Shown here: piece by piece, positions 8,303 to 18,125 of the stretch | How the letters are laid out: each line of letters opens with the position of its first letter | Numbering within the stretch: position 1 is the stretch's first letter | Origin: JAWPMT01 sp965601475 | Lineage (GTDB): Bacteria; Bacteroidota; Bacteroidia; Cytophagales; Cyclobacteriaceae | Reading direction: 5' to 3' | Assembly: GCA_965601475.1 (NCBI GenBank) | Contig: OZ271832.1 | Coordinates: forward strand, 2,790,001-2,854,000 | Length of the DNA: 64,000 bases | The notes under the pieces: model-generated | Told to the model about the DNA's origin: nothing | Database searches by the model: none | Seen by the model: only the letters and a program-made list of their open reading frames with translations | Made by a program: the position numbers and the translations under genes

Positions 8303-8419
8303 ATAACTTGTGTCTATTTTTGTAGTCAATTATAATCAAACTTACCCCTAATCCAGTTTTCTATTTTTATTTCTTATCCCCGTCGCCAACATTCAATACA
8401 GTTTTAGGAAATTGCTTTT

Positions 8420-11221
8420 ATGACTTCTTCAAATGGCATCTCAATAGATGCCCTAGACCCGAAAAAATTCATTCTAATCAAAGGAGCCAGGGTTAATAAC
8501 TTGAAAAACCTGGACGTCGCCATTCCACGAAATAAATTGGTGGTGATCACCGGGCTATCAGGTTCTGGCAAATCTTCATTGGCGTTTGATACGCTATTTG
8601 CAGAAGGACAAAGAAAGTATGTCGAGAGCCTGAGTTCATACGCCAGGCAGTTTCTGGGAAGGATGGAGAAGCCCGAAGTTGATTACATCAGGGGGGTTTC
8701 GCCAGCTATCGCGATAGAACAAAAAGTCAACACGAGGAACCCCAGATCCACTATTGGCACGACCACCGAAATCTATGATTACCTCAAACTCTTGTTTGCC
8801 AGGGTAGGAAAGACCATTTCGCCGAAATCCGGAACTGTCGTCCGAAAGGACACCGTAACTGATGTGGTTGATCACATCCTGGGACATGAAGAAGGGATGA
8901 GGTTCACGATCTCTTGCCCTTTGAATACCAGGAGTGGCCGCTCCATCGACAAAGAATTGCAAATTCTGCTGTCCAAGGGTTACACCCGAATCAAGTCTGG
9001 GGATGAAATAAAATACATCGAGGAAATGGGGCTGGAATCAATGGACGGTGCCCTCGAGATATTGGTGGATCGGGCAACTGTGAAGCGGGATGAGGAAACG
9101 CAATTCCGCCTGGGGGATTCTGTACAAACAGCCTTTTTCGAGGGGGAAGGAAAATGCATTGTGGAATTTCAAGGTGGTGAAACAAAAACTTTCTCCGACC
9201 TTTTCGAGGCCGATGGCATCACATTTGAAGAGCCCAGTGTCAATTTCTTCAGTTTCAATAACCCATATGGAGCATGCAAGCGTTGCGAAGGCTTTGGGAG
9301 GATATTGGGTATCGATCCGGATCTGGTGATTCCGGATCGTAACCTGTCTGTCTACGATGGTGCCGTAGTGCCATGGAGAGGCGAAACCATGCAGGCCTGG
9401 CTGAAGCCATTGCTGCAGCATGGCATCCGTTTCGACTTTCCCATACATCGACCTGTAAAGGAATTGAGTAATGAGCAATACCAGTTGCTCTGGGATGGCA
9501 ATGAATACTTCGACGGGTTAAACAAGTTTTTCAAATACCTTGAATCAAAGACACACAAAATTCAGTATCGTGTTATGCTTTCGAGGTATCGAGGCAAGAC
9601 GAATTGCACCGAATGCCGAGGCACTCGACTGAGAAAAGATGCCAGCTACGTCAAAATAGGTGATTACTCGATCTCAGATTTGGTGCTGATGCCCATTGAT
9701 CAACTGTATGGGTTTTTTGAAACCTTGGTCTTGGATGATCACCAGAGCAAAGTGGCCGGTCGTATCTTGGCAGAAATTACCAATCGACTTCGGTACCTCT
9801 TGGAAGTTGGATTGGGTTATCTGACACTCAACCGGCTCACGAGTACACTTTCGGGAGGAGAATTCCAGCGAATTAAGCTAGCGACCTCTTTGGGCAGTGC
9901 TTTGGTAGGTTCCATGTACATTTTGGATGAACCCAGTATCGGCTTGCACCCCCGGGATACGGACAGGCTTGTAGCGGTGTTGAAAACGCTACGCGATCTG
10001 GGTAATTCGGTGGTAGTGGTGGAGCATGAGGAAAAGGTGATGGAAGAGGCTGATCAGATCATTGACATCGGACCCATGGCAGGCGTGCATGGAGGTGAAT
10101 TGGTATTTCAAGGTCAGGTCTCGGAATTGAATGGTGAATCCAGGTCCTACACGGCCAAATACCTCAAAGGAGATGAGCAAATCCCCCTGCCTTCCCGCAG
10201 AAGAAAATGGAATCAGTCTTTTGTGGTCAAGGGTGCTCGTGAAAATAACCTCAAGCAGATAAACGTGGAAATCCCCTTGGGGGTGCTTACGGTGGTGACC
10301 GGAGTCAGTGGTTCAGGGAAGTCCACGCTGGTCAGAAGGGTGCTCTACCCTGGGTTAGGAAAGATGCTGGGTTTGACAGGTGAATTATCTGGAAAGTTTG
10401 ACGGATTTGAAGGAGACTACAAGAAAGTCCAGCATATTGAGTTCGTTGACCAAAACCCAATAGGCAAAAGCTCTCGGTCCAATCCTGTCAGCTATGTAAA
10501 GGCCTATGATAACATTCGACAGTTATTTGCAGATCAACCCCTCTCGAAGACCAATGGTTTTAAGCCTGCCCACTTCTCATTCAATGTAGATGGTGGGCGA
10601 TGTGAAAATTGTGAAGGTGAAGGAACGGTGAAGATTGAGATGCAGTTCATGGCTGATTTGAATCTCACATGTGATGTATGCAAAGGCCAAAGGTTCAAGA
10701 AAGAGATCTTGGAGGTCCGCTACAACGATAAGAATATTGCAGATATTCTGGATTTGACGGTGGAGGAGGCAATGAGCTTCTTTTCGGATCGGGCACCTAT
10801 TGCCAATAAAATCAAACCACTATTCGATGTGGGGTTGGGTTATGTGAAATTGGGTCAGTCCTCGAATTCCCTAAGTGGAGGAGAAGCACAGCGCGTGAAG
10901 CTGGCCTCGTTCCTGGGAAAAGGAAGCGGTCTTTCAAAAAAAGATCATATCCTATTTATCTTCGATGAGCCTACCACAGGGCTTCATTTTCACGATATCA
11001 GCAAGCTGCTGGACAGTCTGAATGCCATAGTGGATGATGGCAATAGCGTGCTAATCATTGAACACAATATGGAGGTAATCAAGTCTGCCGACTGGATTAT
11101 TGATCTGGGCCCGGAAGGAGGGGAAGAAGGCGGAAACATCGATTTCGTTGGACTGCCCGAGGATATGATTAAATTGGCAGCGGAAAACCATACTGCAAAA
11201 TACTTAAGCGAAAAATTCTGA
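8420..11221 (+). CDS. uvrA: Excinuclease ABC subunit A
   Basis: A 933-residue UvrA, the damage-sensing ATPase of nucleotide excision repair (E. coli 940). Both ABC modules are complete: Walker A GLSGSGKSS near residue 50 and GVSGSGKST near 630; signature motifs TLSGGEFQRIKLA and SLSGGEAQRVKLA; Walker B MYILDEPSIGLHP and LFIFDEPTTGLHF. Zinc modules appear as CKRCEGFG...CTECRGTR and CENCEGEG...CDVCKGQRF. The TGA stop overlaps the tpiA ATG by one base. The 200 bases upstream are AT-rich and contain a TATTTTTG at 8315-8322 but no -33 box in register. Confidence 0.98.
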   Translation: MTSSNGISIDALDPKKFILIKGARVNNLKNLDVAIPRNKLVVITGLSGSGKSSLAFDTLFAEGQRKYVESLSSYARQFLGRMEKPEVDYIRGVSPAIAIEQKVNTRNPRSTIGTTTEIYDYLKLLFARVGKTISPKSGTVVRKDTVTDVVDHILGHEEGMRFTISCPLNTRSGRSIDKELQILLSKGYTRIKSGDEIKYIEEMGLESMDGALEILVDRATVKRDEETQFRLGDSVQTAFFEGEGKCIVEFQGGETKTFSDLFEADGITFEEPSVNFFSFNNPYGACKRCEGFGRILGIDPDLVIPDRNLSVYDGAVVPWRGETMQAWLKPLLQHGIRFDFPIHRPVKELSNEQYQLLWDGNEYFDGLNKFFKYLESKTHKIQYRVMLSRYRGKTNCTECRGTRLRKDASYVKIGDYSISDLVLMPIDQLYGFFETLVLDDHQSKVAGRILAEITNRLRYLLEVGLGYLTLNRLTSTLSGGEFQRIKLATSLGSALVGSMYILDEPSIGLHPRDTDRLVAVLKTLRDLGNSVVVVEHEEKVMEEADQIIDIGPMAGVHGGELVFQGQVSELNGESRSYTAKYLKGDEQIPLPSRRRKWNQSFVVKGARENNLKQINVEIPLGVLTVVTGVSGSGKSTLVRRVLYPGLGKMLGLTGELSGKFDGFEGDYKKVQHIEFVDQNPIGKSSRSNPVSYVKAYDNIRQLFADQPLSKTNGFKPAHFSFNVDGGRCENCEGEGTVKIEMQFMADLNLTCDVCKGQRFKKEILEVRYNDKNIADILDLTVEEAMSFFSDRAPIANKIKPLFDVGLGYVKLGQSSNSLSGGEAQRVKLASFLGKGSGLSKKDHILFIFDEPTTGLHFHDISKLLDSLNAIVDDGNSVLIIEHNMEVIKSADWIIDLGPEGGEEGGNIDFVGLPEDMIKLAAENHTAKYLSEKF

Positions 11222-11982
11222 TGAGACAAAAAATAGCAGCCGGAAACTGGAAGATGCATACCTCTTTGGAGGAAGCATTGCGTCTTACCTCCGAAATAGT
11301 GAATATGGCCGGCGATGAGGTAGGCAATGATGTCAATATCATACTGAACCCACCATTCCCCTATCTCTCTGAAGTGAAGAGACTCCTTTCCGGCAATCAG
11401 GGGATCTCCCTTGGGGCTCAGAACTGCCATCAGGAAGCTTCCGGAGCTTATACTGGCGAGGTCTCCGCAGCGATGTTGGCTTCGATGGATGTAGAGTATG
11501 TCATCCTGGGTCATAGCGAACGACGCGAGTACTTTGCCGAGGGCCATGACTTACTGGCGACCAAGACGGAAATAGCTTTGTCCAATGGCCTGAAACCCAT
11601 TTTTTGCTGTGGCGAAAAGCTTGAGGTTCGCGAACAGGAGGGTCATTTTGACCTGGTTCAGCAGCAAGTGGAGGAAAGCCTCTTTGGCTTTTCATCCGAG
11701 GACCTGCAAAAGATTGTCATTGCCTACGAACCGGTTTGGGCTATCGGGACGGGCGTTACTGCCTCATCAGATCAAGCCCAGGAGATGCACGCATTTATCC
11801 GTCAGGTTCTTGAGGGTAAGTATGGCAAAGCTGTGTCTGATACTGTTCCGATTTTATACGGAGGAAGTGTGAAACCTGGAAATGCGCAAGAGCTATTTGC
11901 CTGCCCGGACGTGGATGGCGGCCTCGTCGGTGGAGCAAGTCTGAAGTCCAGAGATTTCATTGATATTGCCAAGAGCTTCTGA
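11221..11982 (+). CDS. tpiA: Triosephosphate isomerase
   Basis: A 253-residue TIM-barrel enzyme interconverting dihydroxyacetone phosphate and glyceraldehyde 3-phosphate in glycolysis. The substrate Asn/Lys are in AAGNWKMH, the catalytic His in ILGHSERR, the catalytic Glu in VIAYEPVWAIGTG, and the phosphate-binding loop in YGGSVKPGN and GGLVGGASL. It overlaps uvrA and the DUF6150 gene by one base each (TGATG at both ends), so it is almost certainly part of one transcript with them. Confidence 0.98.
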   Translation: MRQKIAAGNWKMHTSLEEALRLTSEIVNMAGDEVGNDVNIILNPPFPYLSEVKRLLSGNQGISLGAQNCHQEASGAYTGEVSAAMLASMDVEYVILGHSERREYFAEGHDLLATKTEIALSNGLKPIFCCGEKLEVREQEGHFDLVQQQVEESLFGFSSEDLQKIVIAYEPVWAIGTGVTASSDQAQEMHAFIRQVLEGKYGKAVSDTVPILYGGSVKPGNAQELFACPDVDGGLVGGASLKSRDFIDIAKSF

Positions 11983-12293
11983 TGAACTGCCTTTGGCTGC
12001 TGCTACCTTTTTTTCTCCAGCAACCCAGCTATTGCGAAGTCTATGGAACCATGCATGAGGTCTACAATGCAAGGCAAGCTGATCTCATTGTATTTGAAGA
12101 AGAATCTGAGGCGTTCGCAGATTTGGTGGTTTATGATCAGGACAATCGGTTCAGTGCGGACCGGTCTGGACATTGGCATTTTGTGAAAAGGAGGGAGCGG
12201 GCCAGGTACACGATTTATTTCACGAAGAATCGGGATAAGGCTGACTTCACAGTCTACTTCACCGACACAGAAGCATTTGCAGGTTGCAGGTAG
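11982..12293 (+). CDS. DUF6150 family protein
   Basis: A 103-residue protein with a short hydrophobic start (MNCLWLLLPFFLQQPSYC) that may be a signal peptide. The remainder repeats a pattern of about 11-13 residues with an Ala-Asp pair followed by hydrophobic-x-aromatic: ADLIVFEEE, ADLVVYDQD, ADRSGHWHF, ARYTIYFTK, ADFTVYFTD. This matches the DUF6150 family common in Bacteroidota, whose function is unknown. The pattern suggests a stack of short beta strands. The gene sits between tpiA (1-base overlap) and prmA (2-base gap), a placement that is translationally coupled but gives no functional clue. Confidence 0.8.
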   Translation: MNCLWLLLPFFLQQPSYCEVYGTMHEVYNARQADLIVFEEESEAFADLVVYDQDNRFSADRSGHWHFVKRRERARYTIYFTKNRDKADFTVYFTDTEAFAGCR

Positions 12294-12295
12294 CC

Positions 12296-13141
12296 ATGGA
12301 ATTCGTTGCTGTCGATATTACCTGCTATGACTCCATCAAGGATATCCTGATCGCTGAATTAACGGTACTTGGCGCAGATGCATTCGAAGAATTTGAAGGC
12401 GGTTTTCGCGCAAGCTATCAGCGAGGCGACTGGTCAGAATCTGCTCTGAAGCAAATGCTGTCAAAGTATGAAAGCGATAACCCCATTGTCTACCGTTTTC
12501 AGGAAGTGGCCCGGGTAAACTGGAATGAGGAATGGGAAAGACACTTCGATCCTATCGAAGTCAATGAGCATTGCATTGTGAGGGCACCCTTTCACGAACC
12601 TACCGCTCACCTTCATCAAGTGATTATCATGCCCAAAATGTCGTTTGGCACAGGTCACCATCCGACGACCCACCAGGTAATGCAACTGCAAATGGGTATT
12701 GATCATGAGGGTAAATCTGTCCTGGATGTGGGATCTGGGACGGGCGTGCTGGCCATTATGGCGAAGAAGCTGGGAGCCGGGTATGTTGCAGCAACCGATA
12801 TTGATGATTGGTGCAGAGACAATACCATCGAAAACCTGGCGCTCAATGGCTTTCATGATGTCAAGGTGCAGTTGGGAACGATTGATGAGCTGACATTTAA
12901 TATCCGTTTTGACATTGTTATTGCCAACATCAATAAGAATGTGTTGCTTGCTGAGTTAGCCCACTACTACGATCTACTCAAAGACTACGACAGTGTCCTT
13001 TTGCTCAGTGGGTTTTATGAGGAGGACATTCCTGATATTAACCAGCGCGCCAACAATCTGGGTCTGGAGATCACCAAAAAGTCCGTGAAAGAAAAATGGG
13101 CAGCTCTGCAATTCAACATCATTGACAAGATCAGCGTTTAA
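12296..13141 (+). CDS. prmA: Ribosomal protein L11 methyltransferase
   Basis: A 281-residue PrmA, which trimethylates ribosomal protein L11 using S-adenosylmethionine. ATG 12296 is chosen because the upstream extension from 12284 would overlap the DUF6150 gene. The N-terminal substrate-recognition domain is at residues 1-100; the SAM motif I is SVLDVGSGTGVLAIMAKKLG near residue 140, the acidic ribose ligand is in ATDIDDWC, and motif IV is VIANINKNVL. The family typically has FGTGHHPTT before motif I, seen here as MSFGTGHHPTTHQ. Confidence 0.95.
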   Translation: MEFVAVDITCYDSIKDILIAELTVLGADAFEEFEGGFRASYQRGDWSESALKQMLSKYESDNPIVYRFQEVARVNWNEEWERHFDPIEVNEHCIVRAPFHEPTAHLHQVIIMPKMSFGTGHHPTTHQVMQLQMGIDHEGKSVLDVGSGTGVLAIMAKKLGAGYVAATDIDDWCRDNTIENLALNGFHDVKVQLGTIDELTFNIRFDIVIANINKNVLLAELAHYYDLLKDYDSVLLLSGFYEEDIPDINQRANNLGLEITKKSVKEKWAALQFNIIDKISV

Positions 13142-13160
13142 TAATCGCTAACTTTATAAA

Positions 13161-16100
13161 ATGAGAGGTTCCATGTTTAAGGGTATTCTGGCAATCCTGT
13201 TGCTTACTGCAGGGTTTTCTTCGAGCTGGGCTCAGAAGTTTTCGGAAGACCCTGTCCTCTTTCGAACGCAGGTGGCTGGCTATTTGCGCCAAATTGGAAC
13301 TGAACCTGCCAACAAAGTGGCTTATGATTTTGAAAATGCCTGGGATGCTAAATTCAATAGCGATCACAAATCAAAAATCATTGAGCTGACATTGGCAATG
13401 AGGCGCAAGGGTTATGGTTTTCAGCCCTATCTGTGGCACTACTTCAGTTACCTGGCCTATTCCATGGCCCAGGAGCGCATCGACGCGTTGCAGCTGGATA
13501 ATGTACTCAAGATCAACGAGGAATCGCTGGAGAGGCTCAGTGGCAAGGAATATGCAGACTTTCTACTGGGAATGAATGTTTTCTTCGCACGTCGGTATCT
13601 GCACTTGGCTAGAAACAGTACCGTGCAGGTTCCCGGTGGAACTTATGAGTTCAAGAATGTGACTTTTGAAGCTGAAGAAGAGACGGTGGAAGAACCGGCT
13701 CCGGCGTTGGTCGAGGAGCCGGTTCCTGAGGTTGTTGAGGAACCGGTGGTAGAGGAGTCGGATGAGTGGTCCGATGATTCCTGGGATTCCGATGATAGCT
13801 GGGGCAATGACGACAGTTGGGGAAGTGATGATGACTGGGGTAGCAATGATGACTGGGGCGACGACAGCTGGGACAGCAATGATGATTGGGGAAGCGACGA
13901 CGATTGGGGTTCTGATGACCAATGGGACAATGATCCCTGGTCTGAATCGGCAACAACCCAATCCTCACCCGAACCCAGGCGAGAAGCAATGGTACCTACG
14001 TTTCAAGATTATGTGAGCCTGGCCAAAGCCAACTATAGACACCCTACCATCGAAGGCCCTACTATCCTTTTGCGGGATATCCAATTGCTCCTGGTCAGTG
14101 CCAACGATTCACTGGCAATTCGCAAGGTGGAAGGTAGTGAAATGCTGAAAAACCGGACGTTCGTTGGAGAATCGGGCGTATTGGAGTGGCCCGGTCAGAA
14201 TGTTCGTTTTCGTGGTGCTGAGGTACAACTTGGCAAGTTCAATCTTAGGGTAGATCGGTCATACATTCTCACACCCAATGCCACTTTTACCTTTCCTGGC
14301 TTGCTGAATAAGCCTTCCGAAGGCCTTTTCAAATACCGTAGCGTACGCCGGAGACCTGGAAGTCCAAGTAGCTATCCTCGCTTCACATCTTTCGAAACCG
14401 ACCTGACAATGACCTTTGCCAATGGGAAAGCCGTATATCACGGCGGTATTGACGTCCGTGGGAATCAATTGTATGGTGCCAGCATTTCAAAAAAGCCAGG
14501 AAAATTGGAAATTCTGGATGGGGCTGGCCACAAGATTATCTTTAGAAGTCAGCGTTACCATTTCAGGTCCGATTCCACGATTACCTCCGCACTTGCCAGT
14601 ATGACCATATATCTGGATTCCGACTCCATTTACCATCCCGCCGTCCAATTGGAGTACCATCCTGAAAAGAACCGGGTGACGATTCTACGCGAAAAGCATC
14701 ACAACGTGACACCCTTCCACTCCACCTACCACAACATGGCCATCAATACAGATCTGGTGAAGTGGAATCTCGACTCGGCAAGCATAACTATGGCCATCAT
14801 GAACGGCAAAGACATGATTCCGACGACCTTCGAATCGGATGATTATTTCAGCACCTCAAGGTTTAGACGTCTAACCGGTCCTTATGGCTTTCATCCGATT
14901 ACCGTGGCCGTCAATTATGCACGCAAATACAATATCACCGAATATGTTGTGGATGAACTGACCCAAGAGTACCCCATTCCCCTGTCCTCTGCAAAGGGTG
15001 CCGTGAGGTTCTTACAGCAATACAATTTCTGCGAGTTCAATGAGGAGACCGGCTTGGTGAAACTCTATGACAAAGCATTCCATTACTATGACGCTTCCGC
15101 CAAAAAGATCGATTACGACAATGTGTTTGTACCCTCGGTCATTACGAGAGGACCCAATGCCAGGCTGGACCTGGATTCCATGGATATAGTGGTGAATGGC
15201 GTTGACAAATTCTATGTCACAACGGATTATAAGGTGACGATAGAACCGGATGATGGCAAAGTCAGAATCGGAAAGAACCGCAACATCAAATACAATGGTG
15301 CCATAGATGCGGGAGATTTTCTCTACAAAGGCCAGGACTTTGAATTTGACTATGAGGCCTTCCTGATCAACATGCCTTTGCTCGACTCTATACGTATACA
15401 ACTTCCTCCATCTGATTCGACACTGAGTGCAAACAATCCTGCAAACAAAGAGTCCCTGCAGAATCACCTCACCGAGACCTCCGGGATCCTGTACCTCAAC
15501 GCTCCGACGAACAGGTCCGGAAAGGATCAAGTCGACAACTACCCTTACTTTATCACCGACTCCGAGTCCATTGTCTATTTTGATGGTGAGGAAATATTGG
15601 ATGGAGCTTATGACAAATCTGTCTTCTTCATAGTTCCGCCTTTGGAAGTGGATAGCATCGATCGAGAAGATGCCTCCTCTATTTCATTTCCTGGCAATTT
15701 CAATTCGGGAGGCATATTTCCGGCGTTTGAGGACACCCTGCACATTCAGGAAGATCGTTCTTTGGGCTTTGTGCACAAAATCCCACCTGAGGGATACAAT
15801 CTATACGGCACTGATGCACGCACCTATGAGGAAATCAGTCTCAGCAGCCAGGGAATACGAGGCTATGGACAAATCGATTTCCTTACGTCGACGCTCTTCT
15901 CAGAGGACTTCATCTACTACCCGGATTCGGTCACCGCGGATGGTCAAAAAGGGAACATCAACCCTGGCACTTTGGGAGGTGCCAGTTACCCTGAAGCCCA
16001 ACTTGGCAAATTCAGAATGTATTGGCTACCCAGGAAAGACAGCATGTACCTACGCACGGTGGATGAACCCTTCAGGTTCTATGACGCCACGGCAGAGTTC

Positions 16101-18101
16101 ACCGGAGAGGCGAATATCACTACAAATGGGGTCTATGGGTCTGGCGAGATACTTACAAGAGGGTCCAGGGCGGTTTCTCCCGATTACAATTTCAAGGAGT
16201 ATTCTTACTCTGCCAGACGTGCAGAATTTGAAGTGCTTACTGATGATCCGGAAAAACCCGCGATGATAGGTGAAGACATTGCCCTCAATTTTGATCTGGT
16301 AAAGAATGAGGCGGACGTGCGCCCCGAGAAAGTGGGTGTAGCAGCATTTTCTTTCCCATATGCCGCGCTGAATACTTCCATCGAAAGGGGTACATGGTTT
16401 CTGGAAGACTCCGTGATCACGATGGAGAAACCGGAAGATGTGGCCATTGAGGATTCGTATTTCTACTCCACCCGTGAGGAGTTGGATTCATTGGTGTTTA
16501 GTGCGACCAAGGCATCTTATGATATCAATACTCAGGAGATGGAAGTGGAGGGAATCCCTTTCATCGCCGTGGCAGATGCAGAAATCATTCCTGAAGACCA
16601 TAGGATGACGGTATTGGCCAATTCGGTTTTGCAAACCTTTAACAATGCCGAAGTGATTTTCGAAAACGATAGTACGTACCACTACCTATTCAACGGAACC
16701 ATCGACGTCCAGTCGCGCAACGCATTTACTGGCGGTGCTACTTACCTTTTGCCCATTGGGACAGACACTTTTGACATTCAGTTCCGGACATTCGGGACTG
16801 AGGAAATGCAAATTGGTAAGAACCAGACTTCCACCTTCACCGTCGCTGACGGCTTGATACCCGAATCGAAGAATATGGCAATTGCTCCGGGCTTTTTGTA
16901 TAAAGGAAACGTGACATTGAAAGCCTACAAGCAGGCATTGGAACTGGAGGGTTCGGTGAAACCAATCATGAACTCAATCGATGCGAACGAATGGGTTCTG
17001 TTCTCAAGGACAGAGGATGAAACTGATGTCATCATCGACTTCACAAACGCTACCTACGTGGAGGGAGAACCTGCGGTCGCAGGTTTGCACTACGGCGCCA
17101 GAGGCAAGATCTATCCTACCTTTGTGGAGAAAAAAATACAACAGGACGACAAGGATTTTTTCCTGGCCCGCGGTCTCCTCAAATATGATGGTGGCGGCAA
17201 ATTTATCATCGAAGAACCCGCCAAGACTAGCGGTCAATCATACAGTGGCCAAACGCTCATATATGATGATAGTACTACGGCGCTCAACTTTGAGGGCGTA
17301 GTGAGCTTTTTGGAACCTGAGAAGAATGAGGTCAGCATGCAGTCCTCGGTAGTGGGGTCCGGTTTCCGAAATGATGATTTGTACGAATTCAGGGCATTTC
17401 TTACCATCGATTACAAACTCAGCACAGGGGCGCTGGCCATCATGTCGCAAGACCTCCTGGACATTGTGGAGCGACTGGGCAATCCCCCCGCCAACAATAT
17501 TGATATTGAGACCCTGATCAACCTGGCCAATCTCACCAGTGATGCTACTGCGAAATCGTATGAGGAGGAGAGTTTGAAGGATTATGTGGCGCTTCATAGC
17601 CTATCGCCGGTTTTGAACCAATCCCTGGTCATATCGGGGGTGACTATGAAGTGGAACAATGAACACAATGCCTGGCATAACACCACAAAACTTGGTGTTT
17701 CCAATATTTTGGGTGTAGATGTCAATGCCAAAATGGATGGTTTCCTGGAAATCAAGAAGGATGATGTGGGAGCCGATGTGGTGAATTTGTTTTTGCAGGC
17801 CGCTCCGGGAACGTGGTATTTCTTCAGCTATATCGACAACAATCTGGCCATATTCTCTTCCAATACGGACTTCAACACGGCCATTCAGGAGAAATCCACA
17901 GATGGTAAGATCAAGGAAGGCGAACTCGTCATTTTGCAGGCTGAAGAAAACGAAACTCTGAAATTCATCAATGACTTCCGGCTTAAGTATTTTGGTATCA
18001 GCGAGCCCTACAATCTGGTTTATCCGACCGAAATCAATCTGGAAGATGAAAATTTCGAAACGATCGAAAAGGAAGATGAAGATGATGGGTTTGGGTTTTG
18101 A
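13161..18101 (+). CDS. Large exported beta-rich protein with Trp/Asp repeat linker
   Basis: A 1646-residue protein with a Sec signal peptide (MFKGILAILLLTAGFSSSWAQ, possible start at 13161 or 13173). Residues 25-155 are mostly helical. Residues about 172-200 are rich in Glu, Pro and Val, followed at about 200-265 by roughly eleven units ending in Trp with spacing of 5-6 residues (such as WGSDDD and WGSNDD). The remaining 1350 residues consist of repeated beta segments with motifs such as GVYGSGEI, GIRGYGQIDF and NFEGVVSFLEPE, reminiscent of OstA/LptA-like jelly-roll repeats. The C-terminus is acidic (EKEDEDDGFGF) with no sorting domain. Function unknown; a periplasmic or outer-membrane-linked scaffold is my inference. 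It follows prmA after 19 bases. Confidence 0.8.
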   Translation: MRGSMFKGILAILLLTAGFSSSWAQKFSEDPVLFRTQVAGYLRQIGTEPANKVAYDFENAWDAKFNSDHKSKIIELTLAMRRKGYGFQPYLWHYFSYLAYSMAQERIDALQLDNVLKINEESLERLSGKEYADFLLGMNVFFARRYLHLARNSTVQVPGGTYEFKNVTFEAEEETVEEPAPALVEEPVPEVVEEPVVEESDEWSDDSWDSDDSWGNDDSWGSDDDWGSNDDWGDDSWDSNDDWGSDDDWGSDDQWDNDPWSESATTQSSPEPRREAMVPTFQDYVSLAKANYRHPTIEGPTILLRDIQLLLVSANDSLAIRKVEGSEMLKNRTFVGESGVLEWPGQNVRFRGAEVQLGKFNLRVDRSYILTPNATFTFPGLLNKPSEGLFKYRSVRRRPGSPSSYPRFTSFETDLTMTFANGKAVYHGGIDVRGNQLYGASISKKPGKLEILDGAGHKIIFRSQRYHFRSDSTITSALASMTIYLDSDSIYHPAVQLEYHPEKNRVTILREKHHNVTPFHSTYHNMAINTDLVKWNLDSASITMAIMNGKDMIPTTFESDDYFSTSRFRRLTGPYGFHPITVAVNYARKYNITEYVVDELTQEYPIPLSSAKGAVRFLQQYNFCEFNEETGLVKLYDKAFHYYDASAKKIDYDNVFVPSVITRGPNARLDLDSMDIVVNGVDKFYVTTDYKVTIEPDDGKVRIGKNRNIKYNGAIDAGDFLYKGQDFEFDYEAFLINMPLLDSIRIQLPPSDSTLSANNPANKESLQNHLTETSGILYLNAPTNRSGKDQVDNYPYFITDSESIVYFDGEEILDGAYDKSVFFIVPPLEVDSIDREDASSISFPGNFNSGGIFPAFEDTLHIQEDRSLGFVHKIPPEGYNLYGTDARTYEEISLSSQGIRGYGQIDFLTSTLFSEDFIYYPDSVTADGQKGNINPGTLGGASYPEAQLGKFRMYWLPRKDSMYLRTVDEPFRFYDATAEFTGEANITTNGVYGSGEILTRGSRAVSPDYNFKEYSYSARRAEFEVLTDDPEKPAMIGEDIALNFDLVKNEADVRPEKVGVAAFSFPYAALNTSIERGTWFLEDSVITMEKPEDVAIEDSYFYSTREELDSLVFSATKASYDINTQEMEVEGIPFIAVADAEIIPEDHRMTVLANSVLQTFNNAEVIFENDSTYHYLFNGTIDVQSRNAFTGGATYLLPIGTDTFDIQFRTFGTEEMQIGKNQTSTFTVADGLIPESKNMAIAPGFLYKGNVTLKAYKQALELEGSVKPIMNSIDANEWVLFSRTEDETDVIIDFTNATYVEGEPAVAGLHYGARGKIYPTFVEKKIQQDDKDFFLARGLLKYDGGGKFIIEEPAKTSGQSYSGQTLIYDDSTTALNFEGVVSFLEPEKNEVSMQSSVVGSGFRNDDLYEFRAFLTIDYKLSTGALAIMSQDLLDIVERLGNPPANNIDIETLINLANLTSDATAKSYEEESLKDYVALHSLSPVLNQSLVISGVTMKWNNEHNAWHNTTKLGVSNILGVDVNAKMDGFLEIKKDDVGADVVNLFLQAAPGTWYFFSYIDNNLAIFSSNTDFNTAIQEKSTDGKIKEGELVILQAEENETLKFINDFRLKYFGISEPYNLVYPTEINLEDENFETIEKEDEDDGFGF
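13762..13945 (+). repeat. In-frame 18-bp-period repeat encoding Trp/Asp/Ser/Gly units
   Basis: About 180 bases within the large exported protein gene repeat a unit near 18 bases (GATGACTGGGGTAGC and variants). The codons vary synonymously between units (GAT/GAC, AGC/AGT), so the pattern is kept at the protein level and is not a recent tandem expansion. It also produces long empty frames on both strands that are not genes. Confidence 0.85.
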
Positions 18102-18119
18102 TAGTTTTGCGCCAAACCC
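18087..18119. other. 8-bp inverted repeat spanning the end of the large gene and the M20 peptidase leader
   Basis: GGGTTTGG at 18087-18094 is complementary to CCAAACCC at 18112-18119, with a 17-base loop that contains the stop codon of the 1646-residue gene and a perfect TAGTTTTG -7-like box (18102-18109). No U-run follows, so it is not a standard terminator. It could be a promoter with overlapping symmetry or an mRNA hairpin just before the peptidase ATG at 18126. Confidence 0.35.
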
Positions 18120-18125
18120 CAAAAA

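Noticed and set aside
8315..8322. TATTTTTG box upstream of uvrA
   Set aside because: A good -7 match but the sequence 19 bases upstream (TACA) does not fit TTTG, so I did not call a uvrA promoter.
13762..13945. Repeat considered as a CRISPR-like array
   Set aside because: The units are contiguous, in frame with a large protein, vary in codon use, and have no spacers.
13563..14016. Several open frames on both strands across the Trp/Asp repeat
   Set aside because: They are produced by the 18-base repeat of the large exported protein; their translations are low-complexity Val/Ile/Pro or Met/Thr strings.
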